A stretch of 64,000 nt of DNA from Astropecten irregularis (Eukaryota > Echinodermata > Asteroidea > Paxillosida > Astropectinidae). The DNA is taken from positions 5,580,001-5,644,000 of the forward strand of contig OZ020263.1 of the NCBI GenBank assembly GCA_963971285.1. Reading direction: 5' to 3'. The number at the start of each line of letters is the position of its first letter. Positions within the stretch are counted from its first letter, which is position 1. The notes beneath the pieces were generated by a model that saw nothing but the letters and a program-made list of their open reading frames with translations, did not search any database and had not been told where the DNA came from. Shown here piece by piece: positions 55,596 to 64,000 of this stretch. The position numbers and the translations under genes are program-made.

Positions 55596-56999
55596 CTACT
55601 GGGCTGTGGTGTTTTGGGCCTCCGACGGCTTGCCCTCCGGCCGTTGGCCCTGGGAGTTTAAAGGCTTATTCCTGCAACCTCTGGCGATGTGGCCTTGCTG
55701 TCCGCATATGTGGCAGGTAAAAACTCGAGTGTCGGATGAAGCCTGGCCTGTCATCTGAGTCCTGGGCCGTCGAGGGGGCCTTCTGGAAAATTCCTCTACC
55801 TTCAGGGTCAACTGCTCTACCTTTTGAAGAAGATCTTGAAGGACATCATGGTCAGTTTTCTGAAGTGGGCTTTTGGAGTCAGAGGTTGCTGACATGGGCA
55901 GCTTAGATGGTTGTGGCTGTTGCTGACATGATCTGGACTGTTGAGACTGCGCCTTTGAAGTCAGCTTCAGGGCTGCAGCCATGCGAGATTCTCTCTCAAG
56001 TTGTCTCAGCTCGACCTGTACCTCGTGGAACGTCATTTCTCTGGGTTTCATTGGGGCTAGTCGCTGTGTCACCTTGTCATCTCTCACACCTCTCATAAAC
56101 TGCTGTGTCAACATACTGTTTCTGTGAGGTAGAGGGCCGGATCTCATTCTTTCCTCAACACAGCGAAGAGTTGCTTCCAGTTCGACGGAGTATATTGTCG
56201 GGGACTCGTTCGGGTGTCTAATTCGCTCGTAGAAGTCTGCAAGCGGGTCACCAGTGAGTAGGATCTCTCCAAACTGGGCTTTCAACTCGATGAACGCATG
56301 CTCTGCTGTCTGCTGATGCGGTGGAAGGTTGAGTACCAGCTTACTTGCTGATCCTCCCAAATATCTCACAATTGTAGAGAACTGCATGTCCCTGGGTATC
56401 GATGTAGTTTGGAGGAGATATTTAGTGTCTCTAACCCAATCCTCGATGCAGATGGTAGATCCTTCTCGTCCGGTGAATATAGGCACACTCTTCACTTGGT
56501 GGGACGACAAAAGGTGAAGTTGGGGTGAAGGAGACCGAGGTTGCCTTCCAAAAGTTGGGTGATTTGACGAGAGACTTGGAGGATGAGACGAGGTCGAAAC
56601 TCGTGGTTGTCGAGGTGGTCCAGCGGGACCATAGACGGAGGGAGATGAGTCATGTTGGAGCCGCTGGCGATGAAGTGGTAATTGAGTTGGATGACGACGT
56701 GGCATGCTCTGTGACATTCGTCGCTCGATGTCATCAATCTCAGCAAGAAACTGTTCTGCAAGAGGCTGGTATTTATCTCCAGAAGTAGGGGACGTCTGTG
56801 GCAGTTGGCTCCGGATGTTGAGTGGATGTCTCTGAGGGGTGAGTATGGGTGGTGTGTGGTGCTTCGGGCGTGTCGATAAGGTTGACGGACGAGCAAAGGT
56901 TGTGGCTGGCGTTGGGAAAAAGTCATCATCGGACCGTTTTCTGGAAGTGGCCATCTTGTAAGGAAGAAGACAATCTAAGTCTACAAAACCACAGCCCAA
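55596..56999 (-). CDS. Gag-like ORF with CCHC zinc knuckle (fossil element part)
   Basis: About 450 residues, probably from MATSRKRSDDDFFPTPATTF. A Pro/Ser/His-rich N-terminus precedes a helical capsid-like middle (FTGREGSTICIEDWVRDTKY, AFIELKAQFGEI, DPLADFYERIRHPNESPTIY) and the knuckle CHICGQQGHIARGC near the end. A retropepsin-type stretch follows downstream in element sense. Confidence 0.7.
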   Translation of the reverse strand: MGCGFVDLDCLLPYKMATSRKRSDDDFFPTPATTFARPSTLSTRPKHHTPPILTPQRHPLNIRSQLPQTSPTSGDKYQPLAEQFLAEIDDIERRMSQSMPRRHPTQLPLHRQRLQHDSSPSVYGPAGPPRQPRVSTSSHPPSLSSNHPTFGRQPRSPSPQLHLLSSHQVKSVPIFTGREGSTICIEDWVRDTKYLLQTTSIPRDMQFSTIVRYLGGSASKLVLNLPPHQQTAEHAFIELKAQFGEILLTGDPLADFYERIRHPNESPTIYSVELEATLRCVEERMRSGPLPHRNSMLTQQFMRGVRDDKVTQRLAPMKPREMTFHEVQVELRQLERESRMAAALKLTSKAQSQQSRSCQQQPQPSKLPMSATSDSKSPLQKTDHDVLQDLLQKVEQLTLKVEEFSRRPPRRPRTQMTGQASSDTRVFTCHICGQQGHIARGCRNKPLNSQGQRPEGKPSEAQNTTAQ

Positions 57000-58304
57000 A
57001 CAAAACTAATGTACACTGAAAAATGGAAATGGTGGCAATCGGCGCTACCAGAAACACATTCAAATACGGTATCAAATAAATCAGATCAAGTTCTAAATGA
57101 AAATGCAATGCCAAGATTACAGGAAGAACAATTAAATGAAGTCAAGAAACGGGTTAAAAATAAGAGGCAAATATCAAACCAATTATCAATCAATTAAATC
57201 AATGACAATTGAAAATAAACAAGCAATTCCAATCGATAAACAAATCCAACAATCAATGTTAACTGTGAAATCAGCTAGTGAAATGCAAATCAATCGAAAA
57301 TGCAAGAATACAACAAAATCATTTATAGCGTATGGTCCTACATACACTGTATGAAACTACTAAAAACATTCAATAGTATGGATCGAGAAAGCGAAGAAAT
57401 CTGTTTCAAAATTCTCGGGCAAAAACAACTGTGCAAATTAGAAAAATGTTCGAGAGTGTCTCAAGGGACCTACACTCGGCAGGTATGTTATTCCACTGAC
57501 AATGGCTTCTTACATAACATACACAGTACAGGAATGTTAAGCACACTAGAACAGCTTAGATTCCTAATGAAAATGCAGTCTTTGTGTTCATAGGTTGCTA
57601 TGGGGACTTACAAAGAGTCTTGCAACAGCTCCGTGGCGTCTTGATCGGTGCGTGTTTTCCGGCCGAGTTCCCCGATTGATGATCGGCATAACGGGAACCA
57701 ATGTGACCCTAGATGGAATGTCACTGTCTTGAATGGTGCAATCGACGAAACAATGAGTGTCTGTAGCAACCGTAACTATCGACGCATCCGGTGCACTGTA
57801 AAATGTTCTGTTGGCCCACCGAGGATCTTTGCCGGTTAAATAAGTGGAAGACCATCCAACGCAATCCCAGGAACGGTGGTGATCCGAGGATCACAGGGGC
57901 GGTGCAAGGCCGTCGGTCGTCAGGATAAGGCCAGAAGTATGGTAAGGATCGCCGTTCGACGTCGCGAGGAAATGTTGGTAATACCGTCAGTCTTCAGGCG
58001 ACACGGTTCCAACCACCAAGCAGGAACTGGAAGAGCAGGGGACGAAACATCAGCTGGCCCGGGAAGGAACGAACTAGTCTGGAGCGAAGCGGTCGGCCTG
58101 AGGACACTGAACGGGCAACCAGGGGACGAAGCAGCCGGCACGGTGGCAAAGCAGGCGGTCGGCCCGGTCCGGCCCGGCCCGGTCACTGGGCGGCTGGCCA
58201 AGCGGCGGAACTATGGAGACCAACTGTGCGGGGAAGCACACTGGTGAGGGTTACCGAAATGGTTGTGGTGGGCCTACTCAGACGTCCAGATGTCTTGGAT
58301 GCCG
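57000..58304. other. Unassigned interior of the LTR fossil
   Basis: An AT-rich part (57000-57600) and a GC-rich part (57640-58300). No known domain is recognised. Confidence 0.35.
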
Positions 58305-59258
58305 TCATGTATTGGTAGGACACAGGCTTGAAATGTTGATGTCTGCCGTTGAAGTGCCTCTACCCGGATCTTCCACCAATGTGTGTTTGTTCTGAATCAG
58401 AACTCTGTCACCTGGATGAAGAGGAGCTACTTGGGTGCCTCTGTCGTACAGACGTTTTTGTTTCGTCTTTGCTTGTCGGACGAGGTCACTGGCTCGTTTG
58501 TAAGCACTTTGTAGCCTGTTTTTGAGCTGCTCCGTGTATTCATCGTAGGCGGGTGCGTCTTGTTGTGTTGCTTTCAGTCCAAACATCAGGTCTACCGGTA
58601 AGTTGGGATGTCTACCGAACATCAAGTAGAAGGGGGCACATCCCGTCGACTCGTGGCGAGTTGAGTTATAAGCATGAGTCATAACTCCGACGTACTGCTT
58701 CCAGTCTTTCTTCTGGTCTGCTTCAAGTGTACCGAGCATGTTCAGTAGTGTATGGTTGAAGCGTTCGGTGAGACCGTTTCCCTGGGGGTGGTAAGGAGTG
58801 GTACGGCTCTTCTTGATCCCTGAGATTTTGCAGAGTTCCTTGATAAGCTGGCTTTCAAAATTCCTGCCTTGATCAGCATGTATTCGGACTGGGAAGCCGT
58901 AGTTCTGAATGATCTTCTCCCAGAGAACCTTTGCGACTGTATCTGCTTTCTGGTCGCGAGTGGGGAATGCCTGGGCGTACTTCGTAAAATGATCTGTTAT
59001 TACCAAGATGTTTTCAAAGCCGCCTTTGCTTCTCTCGAGCTTGAGGTAGTCTATGCATATAAGTTCCATTGGCTCGGTGGTGTTGATGTTGACCAGAGGA
59101 ACTCGAGCTTTGGTGGACGGGGTCTTCCTAAGACAGCATCTCTTGCAGCGTTCGCACCATTGTTTGATGTCTTGCGCCATCTTGGGCCAGAAGAAGACGA
59201 AACAGTGTTGATGAGTCTTCGTCATAGATTGATATGAGGGAAGCGCGCGAAAAGCCAA
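58305..59258 (-). pseudogene. Integrase core region (fossil element part)
   Basis: Zinc-binding end (DIKQWCERCKRC), then the DDE-type catalytic core with ELICIDYLKLERSKGGFENI, ITDHFTKYAQAF, HADQGRNFES and TTPYHPQGNGLTERFNHTLL. This is typical of Ty3/Gypsy integrases. Confidence 0.7.
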
Positions 59259-59417
59259 GCATAGCTAGAGGGCGCTTCACAAATTTGAATAATTTATACA
59301 GGCAAATAAAGAATGATTACATAATAAGGTATGGGTTGGCCAAAAATAAGCGGGGGGTGTTAAACTAAATCAAATTTTTTATATGACCGTCACACACCCA
59401 ATTTGACCAAGTCAAAG

Positions 59418-59764
59418 ATAAAGGTAGTATCATACTTTGGTAGGAAACCAAAACAGAAATGTTCACAGTTTTACCTGTAACTTACAGGGTATAAAGATGG
59501 TGCTGAAAGAAACATACTGTTTATTTGTTTTCGCCTCAAATGCTGTATTTATCGAGAAATTACTAAAAGCAACGACCGAAAATATTTTCTTTCTTTAAAA
59601 GACAACAAATTCCGTGGGTGTTTTTCACTGTTTGTTTTCTCATAAAGTCGGTACCGTATAAGGGACAAGGGATTTTACAGATTACTGTTACTGCATCTTC
59701 CTTGATATTTTTGCTCATGAATCTGCATTTCCTTGACACAAACCAAAGTATGATATTACCTTTA
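59418..59764 (-). mobile_element. TTAA MITE, family 1 (copy j)
   Basis: Tips AAAGGTAGTATCATACTTTG and CAAAGTATGATATTACCTTTAA. It lies about 20 bp beyond the LTR element's end. Confidence 0.75.
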
Positions 59765-60263
59765 ACCAATAATGGTATTGTATTACATGTATCGATTTGT
59801 TTAACTCCGTGTAACAGTTGCAATTATATTTTCTTTAAACACAGTTCTTGAAGATTACGGATCTACGGGTGTCATTTATACATGTGCGTACAAGTTCAGC
59901 TATTGGAAGGAAAGGCAGAATGGCAGAGAACTCTCGCGACTCTTATGTTTGCTCATGTGGAATTTTGTTGGGAAGGAGATTGGAAATTTAATCATTTTAC
60001 ACCCCAAAAAGTCACAATATTTCTAGGCTCGCAAACATTGAAAATCTGTCACTCACCGGGAAAATAGTGAGACCTATAGTGAGACGCAATGCCTGCTGTA
60101 CAATTATCCAGTTCGACAAAAAAATTACACATTTTTGCAACCAATTAAAACACCCTTAAATACAAGATAATGCAAGAGTTTAAATAACGTTTGACAACAA
60201 GCAAAGATCAGTCAATTGAACACTTCACTAACAGTATTTCTAGTTTAATCCTCTTTTCTCTAC
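59765..60263. other. Intergenic, no gene recognised
   Basis: No supported feature. Confidence 0.4.
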
Positions 60264-60592
60264 TTAAAGGTACAGCACAGGATTGGTAACAAACCCAAAC
60301 AGAAATGTTCACAGATTTACGTAGAAATTTTAGGATACGCCTGAAATTGTATATTTACCCCGAAATTAGTCACAGACCGAAAACAGTTTTAAGTTGGTGT
60401 CAGATCAAACCATTCTTTATGATTTATAAGAAAAAAATGAGTCAGTTTTCGCTATTTTCCCGTGACTCGAATATCAGATTGAGCTCAATTTTCACAGCTA
60501 TTATTGTTTCATGTACATGTACATGCAGGATCAGAGTACTGAGTGAGAGTACTCTTCTTTGACATCTACCAATCACTGTATTGTACGTTTAA
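60264..60592. mobile_element. TTAA MITE, family 2
   Basis: Starts TTAAAGGTACAGCACAGGAT and ends CACTGTATTGTACGTTTAA. The family word ATATCAGATTGAGCTC is inside. Confidence 0.65.
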
Positions 60593-60731
60593 CTTCAAAA
60601 GTTTGAATTATAAAACGATTAGACAAATAGTCTCCAAACAAGATGTATTATGAGTCTAAATGTTCTTGCACCGAAATGTTATGGGAAATTAAGGAATAGC
60701 TTATTGAACCAGAACCAGAACCATCGAACCA

Positions 60732-61092
60732 GAAGCTACGATGTCTCGTTCTTGACGCTTGGTGGTCTAGCGGCCCTTCCAAGACCAATACGCCAAGGGC
60801 CGCTAGACCACCAAGCGTCAAGAACGAGACATCGTAGCTTCCAGATGTGACATAGATCCAACCTGGAGAGACGAGAAAAGAACAGCCTTGTCAGATCTTG
60901 GTCTTCAGATGTTTTAAAGAGGAAAATACCGTGTTCAGCTTTAGTGGAGGGAAAGGCTGTTTTGGGACCGCGAGGTTGGGCATTCCCACGCCTTCGATTG
61001 GCACTTTACACGGATCGGTATACTTGTATTGATGCTGTATACTGTAGATTCCCTAAATGTTTTGGTGAAAAAATAGGCCTTTATAACCAAAA
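60732..61092 (-). pseudogene. Inverted fragment of the transporter's last intron and exon 5, with hairpin
   Basis: 60780-61092 is the reverse complement of about 28635-28940 (last intron, acceptor CTCTCCAG and the start of exon 5 in inverse). In front of it a 47-bp piece of exon 5 stands in the forward direction (60732-60778). It pairs perfectly with 60795-60841 across a 16-bp loop. It matches 28874-28920 of the intact gene with about one change. Confidence 0.75.
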
Positions 61093-61656
61093 TAATGATC
61101 ATTGAAATGATCCCTGGGGTATGGCGGTGTGTGCGTGGTTTCATGGCTTCTGACTGCCAAATCTTCTGCCCTCATTGCATGCACTGATGCAGCTATGCAG
61201 CGGTTAAACACTCTTCCATAGCAGGAAACATAACTGATGATATGCTGTCGACGTTTATTAGAAGCAGTGTAAAACTGTAAACAAACAAATAAGAAGTAGC
61301 ACATTTTGAGTCATCAAATATGATACTACAAGTACATGTACTTAAAATAAGCGAGATGTAATATAATTGTCAAAGGAGCCTTAAATAAGTACCAGATCAG
61401 TATAATTATATAAACAGAACAGAGAATAAGGACTTACAGTTTGTTCCTTGTCAAGGGCATGTAGCAGGAATCAATAAATGTAAGATTTAACAAATGATTT
61501 AACGAAACAGCAATGTCTGAAGGAATGATCTGGAACAAGTAAACTGACATTGTTAAGAATGAACACGAGAGGGCGCCAAACAGAAATGCAGAGCCTGGAA
61601 GGCATAACACCAAACGAACAACGGTATAATTGACTATTGGTGTCTCTACCAACGTA
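61093..61656. repeat. Split tRNA-core repeat body with about 450 bp of other DNA between
   Basis: 61109-61162 matches the upstream body of the tRNA-core repeat (TGGTTTCATGGCTTCTGACTG) and stops after CTGCCAAA. The body resumes at about 61611 (CCAAACGAACAACGG) and leads into the core at 61658. The 450 bp between look like an insertion. Confidence 0.5.
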
Positions 61657-61657
61657 G

Positions 61658-61730
61658 GGCTGGATAGCTCAGTTGGTAGAGTGCCGGTACGGTATTCAGG
61701 AGGTCACCGGTTCGAATCGCGCTCCAGTCA
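61658..61730 (+). tRNA. tRNA-like core of the repeat
   Basis: 73 nt with A box TAGCTCAGTTGG and B box GGTTCGAATC. Two changes in the anticodon stem relative to the other copies. The repeat tail follows to about 61800. Confidence 0.3.
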
Positions 61731-61869
61731 ATTCTTTGTTCACTTTTCAATGACTTTAAAAAAATTCAGTCAGTTTCCCTTGTGGTTCTTTGGTGATAAA
61801 AATAATGATTAATGATTTTATTGATCACTGCACTGAGGTTCTGAACTAATGTGTACATTTTTAAAAGAA

Positions 61870-61995
61870 AATTCTTAGTAAGTGGACGCCGGTTGCAGTT
61901 TTCGCTGACCCAGATTACAGGGAAATGGTATTACAAATGAGTCTGTATTAAATTAAATTTAATATACATTAGACCGTCTTTGGGAGATGCGAGGT
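61870..61995 (+). pseudogene. Fragment of the transporter's stop codon and 3' UTR
   Basis: TTCTTAGTAAGTGGACGC through CCGTCTTTGG.AG.TGCGAGGT matches 28970-29088 with small differences. It is in the forward direction, unlike the exon 5 piece at 60.8 kb. Confidence 0.7.
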
Positions 61996-62010
61996 AAAAA
62001 AAACTGTAAA

Positions 62011-62106
62011 GCTGCTCGCATTACAGTCTTGGGCATTTGCTATGAATTGTTTAACTTTTTCTCGCCTCGGTTTATAGCAAATGCCCAAGACTGTAATGCG
62101 AGCAGC
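62011..62106. mobile_element. Hairpin element with perfect 33-bp arms
   Basis: GCTGCTCGCATTACAGTCTT... at 62011-62043 is exactly inverted at 62074-62106, with a 30-bp loop. Confidence 0.75.
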
Positions 62107-64000
62107 TGGGTCAAATGAAGTCACGAGAGGGCGCAGTGGCACGATGGGGTCCGTTATCGAGCTTTACAGTCTTGGACCAAGACTAGCCCCCGGCCGGTTC
62201 AGCCAGGATCAACTGGGGGCGGATACTGTACGTATGCGTGTACGTATGCAGTATGGTACGTATCCGTGCAGCTAGCTGGCTCGGTACGCGGTACGTACGT
62301 ACGGGGACAGTACGGCCGTCAGGGTGCCCCTGTTCGCTCGCCGGGAACAGCTTCATAGCCTTGGTCAAGGCTAGTACCGTGGGAACGATACACAGCTAGA
62401 CGCAATGTTCCCGGAACCACCGGTAGGTGGCGCTGCACACGACTAGGGCTTTATCGGAACACTCTTAATTCCTTTCGTAGAAAAAAAACAGGTAATGACC
62501 AAAAATGCCCCAGATATGTATGTTGTAGCGAACAATTTGACATTGTATCTCATGGAACGCCTTAGAATTGTTTCAAGAGGGTTTGAAACGCTGAAAAACA
62601 TACGGAATAGTATATATCTGAGCCAAAAAATGAATTTTATTACTTTATTTAAATGACCTGTGACGTCACAACGAACGTCATCTTCGGCAGGTCTTCGGAA
62701 GCAACGTTTTCGGAAGCATTCGGATGCTCGGAAATGTGCAAATGCAAATGGCAAAGAATTCCACTGATTACCATTACTGAAAAAGGATTACATGTTTTTA
62801 TATCCTCAAAGAGTTAACTTACTGGATACAAATTATGATAAACCTCAATCTCAGGTGTGGAAAACTTGCGTAGAATATCTGAAAAGTGAGTTTTTCAGGG
62901 TTCTTTTACCTACAAACTGTAAAAAGCCAGTTTGCTCAAAACGCCCTCTGTTGGTTCTATAGAGTTGTGCACAAATTATGGTCATCAGTGGAATTCTTTC
63001 CTATAGATGCACTACGGCCTATTAGACTAAACAACGGTGCCACATACATGATCCAATTCCTATTATAAAATGTCACATTTTCTGATAGGAAATTGGGGCG
63101 TAACCTCAAGTTTAAAAAAGTGTGATCCTTAACTTAAGAGCTCTGTTAAAAATAGGGTTGTGAGAAAATGCATTATTTAAAAACACAGAAAATTATTTTT
63201 TTTTATATGAAACTGGTATATTCTGTTCATCAATATACCATCAAGGTCCAAATTATGGAGAGCTGCGTTGCCAATTTGAACTTGCATAAATTTCCTTGTC
63301 CAGAAGCCAAGGTATATATGTGCCATGATTTCTGACACTCCATTGATTTATGCTGCCCAGGCCCCCAGAATCGATAAAAATGATTATGTTAAAATAATTT
63401 TGTGGCTTGTGTATGTTCCATTTTAGAAGAAATGCCGGCATCTCCCGAATTTACACTCCACTCCATTGACTGCCGTTCATTTCGTCAATGGCTGGAGTTT
63501 AATATCTACGCCATTGACTTTGTACACACTAGAGTCGTGCGCACGGGAGCACACGGACTGAATGGAGTCCAATTTCACGATATGGCTGAAATGGCCCGTT
63601 TTTATCAGGGCGTTGCCTTCAAAAACTCTGAAAATAAGTCCTGGATGTGTCCATGCACAAATTTTCTTTTTTGAGTTCTGAGCAGTCAAATGACACTTTT
63701 TTGGAAAATAAATGGTGGCAACTTTAAAATTTGCCCACTGCATTGATGAGGTATTATTTTATTTTGCAAGGCATGTTTTTTTTCCAGCATTTGTTCATGT
63801 GTGTCCGAATCATGGACAGGGTGTCCGAATCATGGCAAACATTAAGGTTATTTTCAAGTCAATTTCATTTCAAGGAAACAAAAAACTTTCATAAAATATC
63901 AACCTGGATATAATAACTACACTTTGTTGTTCATAAGTGAAAATAGTTGAGAGAAACAAACATTAAGAAGGACAAATAATCCAAAATTGCTTAAGTGTCC
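62107..64000. other. Intergenic; GTACGTA-rich stretch and a direct 15-bp repeat
   Basis: 62221-62300 is dense in GTACGTA words, bounded by CTTGGACCAAGACTAG and CCTTGGTCAAGGCTAG (a worn inverted pair). GTGTCCGAATCATGG occurs twice near 63802-63836. Frames of about 90 codons near 63402-63743 exist on both strands, but no domain is recognised. Confidence 0.4.

Larger units (their letters stand above)
53074..59394 (-). mobile_element. Ty3/Gypsy-type LTR retrotransposon, broken fossil
   Basis: The outer ends are TGTGAC...GTCACA with a CACC target duplication (53070-53073 and 59395-59398). The low-coordinate LTR (about 53074-53840) is preceded, in the element's sense, by a purine tract (AAAAGAGGGAGCAA). 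Parts recognised in element order are an LTR piece, integrase sequence, gag with a zinc knuckle, a retropepsin stretch with IDSG, and integrase C-terminal sequence. No reverse transcriptase or RNase H is visible. The element is broken and internally rearranged, with at least three large breaks. LTR pieces are almost identical, so it is young. Confidence 0.8.

Noticed and set aside
57876-58247. 123-codon Arg/Gly-rich frame
   Set aside because: It lies in a GC-rich part of the LTR fossil and shows no domain.
63402-63743. Overlapping 88-90-codon frames on both strands
   Set aside because: No family likeness and no splice or start context. The word CCATTGACTTTGTACACA recurs at 26650, which suggests a repeat.

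Overview
The window is animal genomic DNA. It has spliced genes with GT-AG introns, tRNA-derived repeats, a Ty3/Gypsy-type LTR element, a tyrosine-recombinase (Ngaro-type) retrotransposon and very many short inverted-repeat DNA elements. The gene types (an SLC16 transporter, a secreted PAN plus fibrinogen-domain protein) and the repeat load suggest a marine invertebrate deuterostome such as an echinoderm, hemichordate or amphioxus. I cannot fix the species from the sequence alone. Nothing looks bacterial; there are no operons, CRISPR arrays or rRNA genes.

Host genes are sparse. The best is a five-exon monocarboxylate-transporter-like gene at 23438-28974 (+), readable from start to stop with consistent splice phases (about 435 residues). 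A second copy of its first two exons lies at 38498-39473. Rearranged pieces of its last exon and 3' UTR lie near 60.7-61.1 kb and 61.87-62.0 kb, so one paralog has been broken up. A single-exon gene at 48320-49318 (+) encodes a secreted fibrinogen-related protein with a PAN-like domain; it has a TATA box upstream and AATAAA downstream. On the minus strand, three exons between 19244 and 16472 fit together in phase and give the C-terminal half of an acidic, Ser-rich, basic and coiled-coil protein. A lone signal-peptide exon (3971-3911, minus) and one candidate plus-strand exon (3661-3779) are the other host fragments.

Mobile DNA fills the rest. From 30733 to 37784 there is a whole-looking Ngaro-type element: A1 - gag-like ORF - RT/RNase H - tyrosine recombinase - SGNH hydrolase - B1 - A2 - tandem repeats - B2. 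From 53074 to 59394 there is a broken Ty3/Gypsy element on the minus strand, bounded by a 4-bp CACC target duplication. Short non-autonomous elements include a TTAA-flanked family (more than ten copies), a second TTAA family, GGGTCATTCC elements with 4-bp duplications (one a 3-kb foldback), an 827-bp foldback made of GCAGAAAAGCAGA words, a hAT-like insertion with an 8-bp duplication, poly-G-bearing inverted-repeat elements, and a repeat of about 330 bp whose core folds as a tRNA.

Layout: 0-23 kb is repeat mosaic with minor exons; 23-29 kb the transporter; 30.7-37.8 kb Ngaro; 38-40.5 kb the partial transporter copy followed by a 129-bp tandem repeat carrying ETS and DR3 nuclear-receptor-like motifs; 44-47 kb the foldback; 47.9-49.5 kb the fibrinogen-related gene; 53-59.4 kb the LTR fossil; 59.4-64 kb repeats and transporter debris. 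All coordinates come from reading by eye, so element ends may be off by a few bases.
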